Assembly (NCBI GenBank): GCA_008508345.1
Contig: QNGE01000753.1
Span: 118,753-182,752, forward strand
DNA from: Paragonimus westermani
Taxonomy: Eukaryota; Platyhelminthes; Trematoda; Plagiorchiida; Troglotrematidae
Length of the DNA: 64,000 nucleotides
Direction of reading: 5' to 3'
Shown here in pieces: positions 48,901 to 59,102 of this stretch. A program made the translations under genes and the position numbers. The stretch's first letter is position 1; every line of letters begins with the position of its first letter. The notes beneath the pieces are model-generated. The model had not been told where the DNA came from. It saw only the letters and a list, made by a program, of their open reading frames with translations, and did not search any database.

Positions 48901-51531
48901 GACTCGCCTTGCCGAGTGCTCCTCACGTTCCTTTATGGACTGTTCACAATTGGCTGTTTTAGTCCACAACGACTGCTATCATGTTCGCATTCACCAAGGA
49001 TTGGCCGACGCTTGTTCACAAGCTCGGTTGGTTCGACAAAGAAAAAATTCTGCTTTATCCGTAATATTTTTTGAGAGTAAACTCCTCACAGCAGGTTGAC
49101 GCCTGTTGAGGTTTTTACCTAACGCTTTTGGATCATGCCATTGTTGCGTCATGAGTTTCCTGATTTCTAATTCTATTTGATGAACGTTTCTTTATCCAAC
49201 TTCCTGTTGGTCGTTGGCAAATGATAAAGCGAAACGGGCACTAACAATAGCACGATTTTAATCAAGGTTGCCACTTACCACATAAATGGAAGTCTTTAGC
49301 GTGGCATCGTCGTCGGTGGCTGATGTCGCTGTGGTCAATTTGCGTCCGCTGCTAAGACGCACACGACGGACTCCGCATGAAACTTTACCGTCTTCCGCGT
49401 GGAATTGCGCTATTCAATATGTAGGGCCTGGAGATACTCACGGTTGTAACAACTAATCGCTAGTGTCATTACTCTGTTTTCAATAGTCGAACACATAACA
49501 CGCGTGCCTACTTTCCAAAATTGAAGGTCAGTCGAAAATTATGCTCGTGATGCCACTGTGTTGGGCCAAAAATCCCATATGACATTAAAAATTTAATGTC
49601 CCCCATTAAAAAGACAAAATAAATTAGATAGCAATCCCAATAGCAATATCATCGATGGGAAATATTTCCAAAAACGTCATATAATGTGGGGGTCCCTTGA
49701 CTTTCGTGAAAACATTGCCATTTTAAGACAATTAGGGCACATTACAACATACGGTAAATACCGCTTTATTGCTGACTGTCTGAAATTGGTTTATCCTGAA
49801 TACTTATTTCCCGGCGCAAATGGGTTGCTGATAACAGTTGCCATTAACAGTTGGAGTCAGAACTTCGTCACTGTCAGCTTCGAACCAACTATATAAACAA
49901 TATAGCTCGGATCTTGACATTAACCTACGAACTAGAAGAGTGGTAACTACGTACACATGTATAGGGGGTTTAGTGGAGATAGGCGAAGCTAAAACAAATA
50001 ATCAGTGGAGTTTAATGAAAAATAAGAGCCAGTAACCCTGCGAATGTCTGCTGGCCGTTAACTCCGTTACACCGCCTTGTCCGACTGAGTAGTTTCGAAC
50101 ACCTAAAGTAGACACATGATATTGCCCACGCCCGTACCACGCTTTGGCTGCCTTGCGGCTTCTTCCAACCGCCAGCGGCTACACTGTACAGCGCGCAGTG
50201 CGGTAGACATCCCGTCGGCACACGGTTTATGTACGTTTTCACAACCTCGGTCGCTAACCTGATTTCTCAAATTCACACCAACGGACTTTCGCGCTGGTCA
50301 TTCAGTTAGCCCATTTAACGTGGTCTAACCGGCAGTGACAGCGATTTATCCTTCTCGCACCCTTCTTCTATCAGATACGGTATCTGAACTGACATTTCCC
50401 CATCGCAATCGGTTTTCGTCCCCAGGACACATCGCGATCCTCATGGTGTACAACCAAGGCAGGTGGAATGTCGTTTGTTAGCAGTCGCGGAAACTATCGC
50501 CATTTGCCCACTTTCCTCCCTACGTACGCAAAAACGTTCCGTTAAAACGCTGAATATCTCATGGCCTTGTGTCTATGTGCCGAATGAACGGGTTACGATC
50601 TCATGTTCACTATTTTAACAGCTATCCTTATTTTGTCCAGTTGGCTGTTAAGTGTTACGTAACTAGATTTAAACGACTGATTCTGCTGGCATGACGACAA
50701 CCCCTTCGTTCTGTCATCGTACGATCTTTCTCACGTGATTAACTCATGAATGCGTTGTGATTAACCTGAAAATAAATAACCGAAAACAGGCTCTCTTATT
50801 GCACGTTCATCCCGGATACCTAGCTCTGCACACTCCTACAAACAGCACAAATGTACTCACTTCTTCCCCATCTCCCACTACCCGCTTGCTGATCTCATTG
50901 TTACTTGCCCATTCGGGTTACTCGAAGTGCGTTATTTAACACGTGTCAATGGTTGTATACCTGAAGACGGTTCGCGTCATGACTGTTTCGCACGCGCTGA
51001 GTAACACCAACCGCACGCCTACCTTATGCACACACAGTTAAGCTTCCACGAGTCAGTAGTGATTCACTAGGTTGGCAAAGCTCTCCGCAGCTTTTTGCTT
51101 AATGATATTATTCTTTTTCTTATCCCAATTGTCGTCACTACAGACAATTCGTCACAATCCTGATTGTCTTTTACTTTCGTCATGAACACATTCCTTTCAA
51201 ATACCCCACATTTTTCACAGATAATGATGTGATAACCAGCGCAGCAATTTATCGTTCAGCAGTATTCTTTGTGTCTTCGATGACAGTGAGGTTAGTGTTG
51301 ACACGTTGTTCACATTAGCAATGACCGACTATGTTGTTTGCCGATCAGCGTCTTGTTTGAACGATTGTCTGTCTGTATTTGGTACCATTATGATGTCATT
51401 TTTGTTACGAATCTTTTATCCACAGAGCGTTTCCGGTGTGATTGTTGGTGGTGTTCTTGGGCATGCCGTCTGCACTGGTTTAGCGGTACTGATGGGTCGC
51501 TTCATTGCGCAACGGATTCCTGTCAAATGGC
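36833..51531 (+). CDS. TMEM165: TMEM165/GDT1 family Golgi cation transporter (five exons, 3' end missing)
   Basis: TMEM165/GDT1 proteins are multi-pass Golgi transporters that bring Mn2+ (and Ca2+) into the lumen for glycosylation in exchange for protons. Exons 36833-36937, 36987-37179, 37222-37320, 37363-37613 and 51426-51531 join in phase to 251 codons plus 1 nt. The protein has a hydrophobic N-terminal signal (FVDLIPFVLLLGHLGVSLC), the first motif ELGDKT with FFIAAIMAM, a GYATTVVPR loop, MSPTDAQEEYEEV in the cytosolic loop, the second motif AEWGDRS with QLTTIVLAA, and the helix GVIVGGVLGHAVCTGLAVLM ending in GRFIAQRIPVK. Human TMEM165 has 324 residues; the final TVTIIGG-type helix was not found, so the last exon probably lies beyond the window or is unrecognised. 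The 13.8-kb intron before the last visible exon is full of mobile elements. Confidence 0.93.
36987..37179 (+). CDS. TMEM165: TMEM165 exon 2 (first two membrane helices)
   Basis: The exon starts QIDTEHFHFMDSFLRGLSAS and contains ELGDKTFFIAAIMAMQHPR and LVYAGAMGALATMTILS, matching the first GDT1 repeat including the acidic ion-binding motif. It ends g|gtattt if the 42-nt intron at 37180-37221 is spliced. The acceptor is cacttgcaaag. Confidence 0.92.
37180..37221 (+). other. 42-nt in-frame intron of TMEM165
   Basis: The stretch begins gtattt and ends cacatag. It is 42 nt (a multiple of three) and has no stop in frame, so it looks like coding sequence, but the 14 residues it would add are absent from the family and removing them restores the alignment exactly. 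Confidence 0.7.
37222..37320 (+). CDS. TMEM165: TMEM165 exon 3 (third membrane helix)
   Basis: This exon reads ILGYATTVVPRTFTFYCSGV then LFLVFGLKMLYD, the counterpart of the family's LFGYATTVIPRVYTYY... helix. The acceptor is cccacatag and the donor g|gtaggt. Splicing out the 42 nt before it restores the human-like spacing ILS-A-ILGYATT. Confidence 0.85.
37363..37613 (+). CDS. TMEM165: TMEM165 exon 4 (cytosolic loop and fourth helix, second GDT1 motif)
   Basis: The split codon g|cc gives A, then YT-MSPTDAQEEYEEVKSQL, close to MSPDEGQEELEEV in human. RILSPVLAEAFVLTFLAEWG-DRSQLTTIVLAATK is the second repeat motif. The acceptor is gttctcccag and the donor aag|gtaaga, phase 0. It is separated from exon 3 by a 42-nt intron. 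Confidence 0.95.
37614..39329 (+). other. Start of the 13.8-kb TMEM165 intron
   Basis: No element is recognised up to the mariner copy. A 129-codon plus-strand frame (38561-38950) and a shorter one with CQFCG (38289-38483) have no homology. Confidence 0.5.
39330..40300 (+). mobile_element. Tc1/mariner (IS630-type) transposase pseudogene
   Basis: The plus strand reads an N-terminal helix-turn-helix (RGRIIEAFERGDDWRTVDLL NGVKCNTAYKWL, about 39375-39470) and a linker with TTISRYLDGRCITVKKLRQV. The DDE catalytic core follows: WMDETSFNLF (Asp at 39801), LIGAMTPSSIVGYTTRRGAY, VLMFDNAPCH (Asp at 40053) and LAPYSPMLNPIESVW (Glu at 40157). The second and third acidic residues are about 34 apart, as in Tc1. 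Stops in the frame near 39562, 39726, 39759 and 39886 and a frameshift near 40070 make it inactive. Terminal inverted repeats were not identified by eye. It lies within the TMEM165 intron. Confidence 0.85.
40301..42079 (+). other. TMEM165 intron between the mariner copy and the 540-bp units
   Basis: Short frames at 41362-41583 (+) and 41140-41361 (-) have no homology. No terminal repeat of the mariner copy was recognised. Confidence 0.5.
42080..42299 (+). repeat. Diverged outer arm of the large inverted repeat (left)
   Basis: The sequence catgattgttagcagtgg...gaacctatagacc...atattgaccacgatccc is recognisably the reverse complement, at very roughly 70%, of 57024-57290 (catggctgctaacagtg...gaacctacagac...atattgaccaggacctc). 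It directly abuts the identical 540-bp units. Confidence 0.7.
42300..43378 (+). repeat. Tandem pair of identical 540-bp units (left locus)
   Basis: Units at 42300-42839 and 42840-43378 start gacacgattgtcgagtaatg and end cttagctgcattta. The second is the same as the first line by line. Both have reverse-complement counterparts at 55944-57023. No long ORF or known domain is visible in the unit; short readable pieces (VDETKLVWYFTSDDAVRNRN) are unrecognised. Confidence 0.97.
43900..44560 (+). mobile_element. RTE-type retrotransposon fragment (late RT to C-terminus)
   Basis: This plus-strand fragment reads in shifting frames KSVDDVILFNP (catalytic box region, VDD), GMHFSPSDLRMLFQDWG, DSFTY-like, and FPMFDHRCLRCLAHAEYGDH then VSIMTVYQR. 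These match the consecutive late-RT and C-terminal blocks of RTE elements (GMRFAPSKCKMLLQDW, VFDHRCLR). It has several frameshifts and lies just downstream of the left pair of 540-bp units. Confidence 0.7.
44561..46139 (+). other. TMEM165 intron, unassigned
   Basis: Nothing is recognised between the RTE fragment and the PLE. A 101-codon plus-strand frame at 45077-45382 has no homology. Confidence 0.5.
46140..46250 (-). repeat. PLE terminal repeat, 3' arm
   Basis: The reverse complement has gtactgatgagtcaatacg, aaatgcttgcatctaccag and ttttcatgttctatctgctt then tgttcaaa. The same block ends the PLE at about 29075-29150. Confidence 0.85.
47419..47515 (+). repeat. PLE terminal repeat, inverted arm at the truncated end
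   Basis: This is the same block (gtactgatgagttaatacg, aaatgcttgcatctaccag, ttttcatgttctatctgctt) in the opposite orientation to the arm at 46140-46250. The two therefore bracket the truncated PLE as inverted repeats. Confidence 0.85.
47531..48639 (+). other. TMEM165 intron, unassigned
   Basis: Nothing is recognised between the PLE inverted arm and the RTE 3' end. Confidence 0.5.
48640..49070 (-). mobile_element. RTE 3' end, minus strand
   Basis: The reverse complement carries the RTE 3' block: ttcggttgtttgtttggtgg plus gtgtaggcttc, then a T-rich stretch, a ggttgtatgacagttaagca-type motif and aacgactgatg. It matches the ends at 8.0-8.2, 55.2-55.3 and 58.8-59.0 kb. It is truncated at its 5' side and lies in the large TMEM165 intron, antisense to the gene. 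Confidence 0.6.
49071..51425 (+). other. TMEM165 intron, last part
   Basis: Only short, unrecognised frames are present up to the exon 5 acceptor at 51425. Confidence 0.5.
51426..51531 (+). CDS. TMEM165: TMEM165 exon 5 (fifth helix)
   Basis: This exon reads SVSGVIVGGVLGHAVCTGLA then VLMGRFIAQRIPVKW, the counterpart of YGVAVGGTVGHCLCTGLAV..GRMIAQKISV. The acceptor is ttttatccacag and the donor c|gtaagt, phase 1. It lies 13.8 kb downstream of exon 4, between the two inverted pairs of 540-bp units. Confidence 0.93.
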
Positions 51532-51608
51532 GTAAGTTTCGGATATTTTTTTGATCAGTCACTAAGTTAGCCGCGCGTCATACTGATTGTCTCGTTTTTT
51601 TACAACGG

Positions 51609-51641
51609 TTTATATATATATATATATAAATATATATATAA
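51609..51641. repeat. (TA)n tract
   Basis: About 30 bp of alternating T and A, with an aaat interruption in the middle, lie just downstream of TMEM165 exon 5. Confidence 0.9.
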
Positions 51642-53179
51642 AGTCTATTCTACACGACTGACGTCAGGTAAAGTGACAGGCCACAATGGTTTGGTGAATT
51701 TCTCCGCAGTATATTTTATATGTATCATTTGATCCACGATAATCAAACGGGCTTGTTTACAACCCTTGAGTGCTGACTATGCTCGTTTTTAGTATGTGCT
51801 TTTTTATCCTCACCCTCGAACTGACTGTCCAACGTGACCGGTTTTATTGGTACTAGAATTAATCAGGCTGCCAAATCTTGGGAGAGCTTTGAACCAGCAA
51901 AGGGCATGTTTCAGATTTTTTGTTCGTCCTTCTACTCGTGGTTGTGGGAACACGACGATCGGAATTTTTGGCATTTTGTGCTTGGTCATTCACGTGGGCT
52001 GTGTATGATTAAGTGTAAACAGTGTAAATGAGGAATCAAACACACCGTTTTCCAGTTGGAAACAAAAACGGGTCGGTCAGGCATTCGTTTATACCGCAGT
52101 ATTCAAAGACTGTTATTACACGTGACTTGCCACTTGGGTGGTGTTAAGTTTTCGCCTTTCATACCACTTGTGGTTTTATTTTGTTAACTGTGCTCCATCC
52201 CAATGGCTAGTTTGCCATCCAATAACCAACCGAGTTTACGGACACGATGAACCAATCGAACTACCGTACGGCAAACTGCCCATAACCATGATAAGTAACT
52301 CCACGATATTTCGCATCGCACTTCGTGTCTACCGCTCTGCTTTGTTTAACACTGGCAACATTCGGCTCGAGGATACAGGCTGGTAATCTTCCGACACACC
52401 ACACCGAGATTTTTGTACGACCGTATTTAGCTTACTGTCAATTGTTCGTAACGGATTCACACCACATCGCCACTATCGTGGTAATTCCGTCCGAACACGA
52501 CTGAACCCTGGTGCGATATGAGCTACTGGGCTGAACTGGACAGTGTGATGACCACACCGACAGAGTCACTCATGTCAAACACTCCACTCTGGTGAACCAC
52601 AGTTTCCGAATCCTCCATGTTAGGGGTTGGACAAAGGTTTACATCCTTACACAGAAAAATGCAATTATTTTAGTACACTGTGAATCGTATGACCCTCGTA
52701 GCCAACGAAAGCTAAAGGTCGCTACCACACAAATAAATCGTATACCTATCGCGCGCTTATGCTACTGAACGTAATAATACCCAATCCCCCGAGAAGAACA
52801 CAAACGTTAACATCTGGCTGTGAATGTACCTACCTTCAGTCTAAGTGGATCATGGCAGAACAGCTTCTGCCTGTATACAGATTTTGGTCACCCTTAAAGA
52901 ATCGCATTGCAATTGATGTAATAAACGCGGAATAGGCCATTCAGAAGACGAAGAAGAAACGTTTACCAAATTTAGGTTGTGGCGCAAAAATATAACATTC
53001 AAAATCACAAAACAGTTTTCGAGCGATTCTCGAAAAATAGTTCTTTTTTCGAGAGTGTAGGTCCCCCAACAACAACGTACTCGCTGCCTTGCAGTAAAGG
53101 CTTTTGGGTCAGAGGCTCTGGATCAGGGTCCCAATCGTTCTATCGTCGAGGTGTGGACTTCCTCGCACTGATGTTTTGC

Positions 53180-53222
53180 TAATACTAATAATAATAATAA
53201 TACTACTAATAATAATAATGAT
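53180..53222. repeat. (AAT)n microsatellite, imperfect
   Basis: An imperfect AAT/ACT trinucleotide run of about 14 units ends in atgatgg, just upstream of the RTE copy at 53.3 kb. Confidence 0.9.
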
Positions 53223-53329
53223 GGATGTTGAACTTTTTGAAAGTCAACGGTTATCATGTTTCAGAGACTGGCCTCCATTACCGCGGTCAATTTATTCAGC
53301 TGTCAGCACCCGATCTGTCTACTCGATAC

Positions 53330-55345
53330 TGATACTGACTGTACACTTCGGGTGACACCACGACTGCCGCTACCGGTGTTGATCTGAAATAGGTTTAGTG
53401 CTTGGCATGGAGACCACAGCCACATTAGTAGATTGGATTCGTGTCAGCTGTAGGCTTTGTGTCATCTGCTCAGCAGATTCTGTCAAGATCATCTCGAGAT
53501 GCCAGATTCCCGGCTGGTTTCAATGTTGTCGTTCTCCCGGGCGCATTCCACTCGAATATATTCACTCTCCTGCGGTCCACACATTTTGGCCGGAGGTGTG
53601 AACACCCAAGTCGGCCGCCCCAGTGGCGCCAAGTCTCGTTTGTTTGGTAGGTTTGGGCTAGCCTCCCCATCGTTGTGACTGTCCATCGAGCGTAACCTAT
53701 TTTTAACTAGGTCTTGACATTGGGCTCGTCGTTGCTACACTTTGCACTTCCGTTTCCGAATCAGATTTGGTCTCGGATGAACCGTATAGCTGTTAATTAT
53801 AGGTGGCGGCGCTCCATTCATAGCTGTTGTTCGTATTAAACCACGTACTTTGATTCAGTTCATGTGTTGTTACTTCGTCCTTTTGTTCCTACTTTCGCTG
53901 AGCACGACCTCACAATAACAACGACTGACTGTTGAGAAACTGGCCATCCCATCGGTAAAGCATAGGCACCAAATTAGCCTAGAATGCAAGGTCATCCCGA
54001 CGATCGGAACATCTGCGGGACCCAAAATTTCACAGGTCATTCATGAAGCAGGTACTGTGATGTGGCAGCACAATGGTTAGTGGAGTAGAAAGATGTTGGA
54101 TTTCAAGGTTGTTAGATGCTTGACGCGGCATTCTTTCTGGTAGTGCATATAACAAGTTTATGAGAGATACCCCTAGGAGAAGCGTAAGCTGATCGCCAAT
54201 CGTGAGGCCTGATGAGTGAAGAAAGTTGAGGAAATGGAAACGGCTTTTGTATTCGGGTCCACTGACAGACTCTTCAAGCTTATCCGTGCCTCTGTTCCCA
54301 AGCGACCGTCTGTCAGTGAAGCTATCGGTGAGGCAGATGATACACTTATGCGTAATAAGTTTGGAAAGCCAGACCGCTGAGAAGTCATTATCTGGTCTTC
54401 TGTTTCTACTGCTTTACCGCTGTAAACCTGAAATGTAGCACTGTGATCGGTAGATGTGAAACCACTCACTAAGATTGAGATTAACACCTACATTCCGGCT
54501 CTCAAGCACAATAGGGTTGCTGACTCAGACGATGTCGATCAAGCACTTTTCGGAGGGGATGCGGAGGTGTGATTAGAAGCCTTCACTTGTTTCAACTAGT
54601 GTGGATGACGGAAACCACCTCTGCTTGCTGGGGCCACTCAATAATAGTTCCCATATTTGAGAAAAATATTTAGGGTTCTTGGGAACGCCATAGGAATTCA
54701 ACTTGTCCCTACTTTACTAGAGCTTTGGTTTCTACTATACCTCGTGGACCCACTACGGCTCGGGGGGCAGACATTCGGGAAGAGGAGGCATAGTTTCGTT
54801 ACGGACGAGGATTCATTGAGCAAATTTTCACCCTTCACCAAACTCTGGAGCAGCTTCATGTTTAACGCTGGCCAACTATGGCCGTGTTTCCCGACTAGGA
54901 AGGTGCGTTGGATTCAGTGGGTCGTTCACTTTTAGAGTCGCCTGAACACAGGAGTGTACCGACCTAGTAGGTGAGCATACTGTCGGCGCTTTATTTTTTA
55001 TATTTTAAATCAGAATAATGTCTACGATCAACTGCCTATCAGTTTCAGTATCGAGAGTAGCGTACGTTAAGGTTGTCTATTTTCATTGTTTCTGTTTAAA
55101 TTTTGTAATAGACAAATTACGGGCGTGGTCCTTTTATCTCGGAGAAGACTCACTTGTGGCTAAGTTGTTTCGTTTGCGAGGTGTAGGCACCTTGACTTCG
55201 GGTGTTAGTATGTAGACGTAGTTATTTTTAGTACTTGACTAATTTTTCTCTCTTGACGACCAGGGCTTGCTTTTTTTCATGGTTGTGTGGCACTTAAGCG
55301 TAGGTGGGAATCACTTATTTGTTGCTGTCTCTGATGATAGCGACG
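53330..55345 (+). mobile_element. RTE-type retrotransposon, internally deleted copy
   Basis: This copy is parallel to the element at 5.3-8.2 kb. The endonuclease remnant GGVNTQVGRPSGAK lies near 53595-53635, the linker LFKLIRASVPKRPSVSE-type near 54270-54330, and an RT remnant (PTMAVFPD..GALDSVGRSLL) near 54870-54935. Then FCLNFVID lies near 55095, directly followed by the 3' UTR (GVGTLTSG..., about 55180-55345), so the later RT and C-terminal parts have been lost. It lies downstream of TMEM165 exon 5 in the same orientation. Confidence 0.75.
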
Positions 55346-55943
55346 GATTGCTCTGTACATATGCTTCTCAGTGAGCTCCGCTCTATCCCCTTCTTTCTTT
55401 GCACATCTGCGCAATGTACTCTTCACGAAGGTTTTTTACTAACAAAAATCAAGTTGGCACATCTGTGTTCAGATGACTTGTGGCACCCGGTTCGATTCAC
55501 GTTAAACAAGATGTACTAACATCTAAATGCAAACCAGTAATTGAGGTAGTCGATCCGTTGGACTATAGCCTCGAGTTTGTCTACGTTCGTCTCCTTTGTG
55601 ATAGAGAGGATCATATTTGCCCGTTAGTTAGCTCCGGCTGGCAGCGTGACCATTTGAATATGATCATTTAGTCGTGTCTATTTTGAAGCTACTGGCGTTA
55701 TGGTTAACACTCTCCTATCAAGCGCGAGGTCCGGGATGTAAATTCCGATCCAGACGAGGATATACACTACTGCTGACTACTACTAAAGGCGGGGCTCGAG
55801 TCTAATGCTTTCTTCGGAGGAAGCTAACAAAAAATCTTATGTGGATCCGAAGGCTGCAACCAAATATGGGTGGTGTTCATTCTGTAGTATTATCCGAAAA
55901 GTAACACGACTATTCATCATAACTTGGAACCCGTAAATATGTC
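55346..55943. other. Sequence inside the right 540-bp pair
   Basis: The last tens of bases before 55944 weakly resemble, in inverted orientation, the sequence after 43378. The rest is unrecognised. Confidence 0.4.
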
Positions 55944-57023
55944 ATAAATGCAGCTAAGACCACATTCGAATCTTGTCACGCTTCCAGTTTTCACTCTCTC
56001 ATGGGGTTGAGTCCACACAATATTATATCGATGAGTTACCCGGACATGATCGGGAGAAGATGTACACTTTCGTAGTTGTCATTCGAACATCAGGTTTCCC
56101 TAGTTAGAACGGGAGGAAGGGTAGGAAAGCACAACTAAGGTGGTAACTCTATAGGTACCAAAACTGCGTGGAACAACAATTCTAGTTCGGTTAACGAAAT
56201 ATCACTATCACTTCGAAAGGAAGCATGGATATGGGGTTCGGTCACAAATCGACACCTTGAACTCCAAAAACATTTCGATTTCTGACAGCGTCGTCGGAAG
56301 TGAAGTACCAAACTAATTTGGTCTCATCGACTACACAATCCGGTACAGGTCGGTTAAACAGATTTTGACATGTTCAGTCTGCTTACGAATCGACGTGATC
56401 GGCTGTTGACGAACGAGTAGTCTTTTCACATATGGTCTTACAGAACATGAGGTTGACAACTACCATTACTCGACAATCGTGTCATAAATGCAGCTAAGAC
56501 CACATTCGAATCTTGTCACGCTTCCAGTTTTCACTCTCTCATGGGGTTGAGTCCACACAATATTATATCGATGAGTTACCCGGACATGATCGGGAGAAGA
56601 TGTACACTTTCGTAGTTGTCATTCGAACATCAGGTTTCCCTAGTTAGAACGGGAGGAAGGGTAGGAAAGCACAACTAAGGTGGTAACTCTATAGGTACCA
56701 AAACTGCGTGGAACAACAATTCTAGTTCGGTTAACGAAATATCACTATCACTTCGAAAGGAAGCATGGATATGGGGTTCGGTCACAAATCGACACCTTGA
56801 ACTCCAAAAACATTTCGATTTCTGACAGCGTCGTCGGAAGTGAAGTACCAAACTAATTTGGTCTCATCGACTACACAATCCGGTACAGGTCGGTTAAACA
56901 GATTTTGACATGTTCAGTCTGCTTACGAATCGACGTGATCGGCTGTTGACGAACGAGTAGTCTTTTCACATATGGTCTTACAGAACATGAGGTTGACAAC
57001 TACCATTACTCGACAATCGTGTC
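55944..57023 (-). repeat. Tandem pair of identical 540-bp units (right locus, inverted)
   Basis: Units at 55944-56483 and 56484-57023 are the reverse complement of the left pair. The only difference seen is the last unit base (catttaa on the left, catttat on the right). The inner side of the array reads atatgtcataaatgcagc. Confidence 0.97.
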
Positions 57024-57290
57024 CTTGTAAAACCAAAAGCAACGAACATTTGGGGACACCACGTGGCTCAATTCTCAGCACAAATACCTCATCAACAATA
57101 ATACACGCTTGCAAAATTATTGCGCCGTCAGTTAGTCTGAACACTCTGAAACAATCTACGAGGTCCTGGTCAATATACCCTTCTGTAACAATACACCATA
57201 AAGGCGAATGGTACGTAACATGCATATGTTAACTGATTCAGCCTGATCTGTACTGTCTGTAGGTTCCACCATTCACTGTTAGCAGCCATG
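57024..57290 (-). repeat. Diverged outer arm of the large inverted repeat (right)
   Basis: This is homologous in inverted orientation to 42080-42299, with a segment of about 70 bp (near 57055-57125) not present in the left arm. Confidence 0.65.
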
Positions 57291-58829
57291 AACCAGATCA
57301 GATATAAACTTAGATCGAACTGCTGTTCGCCACAACAATGAGGCAAACTATTTCGAAAGATAAGTTCTGTGGCAGATTAAACAGAAGAGCTGGAATCGCT
57401 GCGGATACCAGCACCTGATAGTTTATAATTAACAGATACCGGGAATAGTGTTCCTAACGAACGACCTCAGTGATCACGGAGTGTGCATCTGGGCTAGAGA
57501 CGCCTACCCGCTTTCCCCAACGAAGTAACCAGGGACTTCACACGTCGTGACAATTCCATTACGTGCTCACCTTGCAGTCCTAGTGAGTAATGCTTGATGC
57601 GGTAAACGCTCAGTCAGAATACGAACCACCTAACGGTCCATGTTGGTGTATCTGAAGTGCCGGTGTGCGTACTGACGGTCAACCGCTTCGCCAGCCCTAT
57701 CATCCAACTTGATTCGGGCTAATTGGCAAAGACATTAATGACCGAACAAAACAGGTCTGTTTGTAGATTATAAACTGCTGAGAAATCTAATGTACCTCGG
57801 AATCTGTATCGAACTGTTTGGAAGGAAAAACATCTTGGAAGATTGCTCTGATCTCTAAGGAGACAGAGATAGAATGACTGTAAAGAAAAAGCTCGGAAGG
57901 TACCGCAGAATAGAAACGCACTCATTGCTAATCAGACATAACAATCGCATTGCAACATACAGTAGACAACAACTGACTAGCGTCAACCTTGAAAGGTCGA
58001 GAGCATTTCCATCTTAGCACAATGATTCAGATGGTCAAGTTATCGAAATACCCAGTTCGGTGTCTCGAACGTATACGCTAAGTCTACGCTTGAATTCAGT
58101 ATCGGTGATGCAGTTTCGACAGACTTTGATAGGCTGTTCCAGACTTGACGCACTGGGACTCTAAAATTGCTCTCAGCACATCAAGTGACTCATTTAGTAT
58201 TGTAGCTTTGGCGAGTGATCTCTGAGGTGGCTATTTCTGTTAGACACAGATAGTTCTTAAAGAATGTTGAGGTTGATAGAGGACTCCATGTACCAAAAAC
58301 AAGTCTGTAATACTCCGATGTTGCGTTGAGGCTTGCACGAGCCTACACAATCGATTGGGGCAGGGTAAAAAAACGAGGTGTTATAACCGGTTTTGTAGCT
58401 CTACGTTTTACCTTCTAAAAGAAGCAATGTCCTTCACGAAATAAAGAAGACTGGTTTGGATACTTGGCGCCAGATGGGGGCCGCAGCCGAATTATACACG
58501 ACAATATCACAGCCGGCCTAAACATTCTAGTGAGTAACCCAGTTAACGAGTTGGGTTTCTTGGTCACTGACGTACTGACGCTGTAATCACTTGAGACAGT
58601 CGCGCCCAAGTCTATGGTGTGGCGCAAGTGAGAGATTGTGGAACGGCTTTTGGTGACGGACGTAACAGTGCTGTAGAACAGTTTTGGATTGACAATAAAC
58701 CTGCTAGTCAGATCTGGCAGGCACGGGCGTTTACAGGCCCGCACAGTTCGTTACCCCTTTATGGACCATACAGTACTCATCGTACGTCTTCTCACTTCTC
58801 TCCAACCGATTCTTCTTCCAAGCTGTACA
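57291..58829. other. Unassigned sequence
   Basis: No gene or element is recognised. Frames at 58415-58744 (-) and 58619-58906 (+) overlap on opposite strands, and the plus frame runs into the RTE 3' UTR. Confidence 0.5.
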
Positions 58830-59021
58830 ACGGTTGTTTGTTTACAGGGTGTAGGTACCTTGATTTTGAATGTTTGAATATGGACGTAGTCATGTTCTGT
58901 AGTTAAGTCCCTTCCCGTCCCCTTCTTTTTTTCTTCACTCTCTTCCTATGTAGGGTTTACTTTTTCTTCATGGTTGTGTGGCAGCTAAGCATTAGTGTGA
59001 ACCACTGATGTATTGCTGTCT

Positions 59022-59102
<81 letters not shown>
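58830..59102 (+). mobile_element. RTE 3' end with (GAT)n tail
   Basis: The shared 3' UTR (cggttgtttgtttacagggt gtaggtacctt ... ggttgtgtggcagctaagca ... gaaccactgatg) runs straight into about 25 GAT repeats at 59027-59102. A simple-repeat tail after the 3' UTR is the usual RTE terminus. I see no coding part attached. Confidence 0.7.
59027..59102. repeat. (GAT)n microsatellite
   Basis: An uninterrupted trinucleotide array of about 25 units forms the tail of the RTE copy just upstream. It is probably length-polymorphic. Confidence 0.97.

Larger units (their letters stand above)
51532..53329 (+). other. TMEM165 downstream intron
   Basis: It holds the (TA)n and (AAT)n tracts. No TVTIIGG-type last exon is seen here. 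Confidence 0.5.

Noticed and set aside
56923..57225. 100-codon minus-strand ORF across the 540-bp unit edge as a gene
   Set aside because: It spans the junction of unique and repeat DNA, is closed by stops in the unit, and the corresponding frame in the left locus is interrupted.
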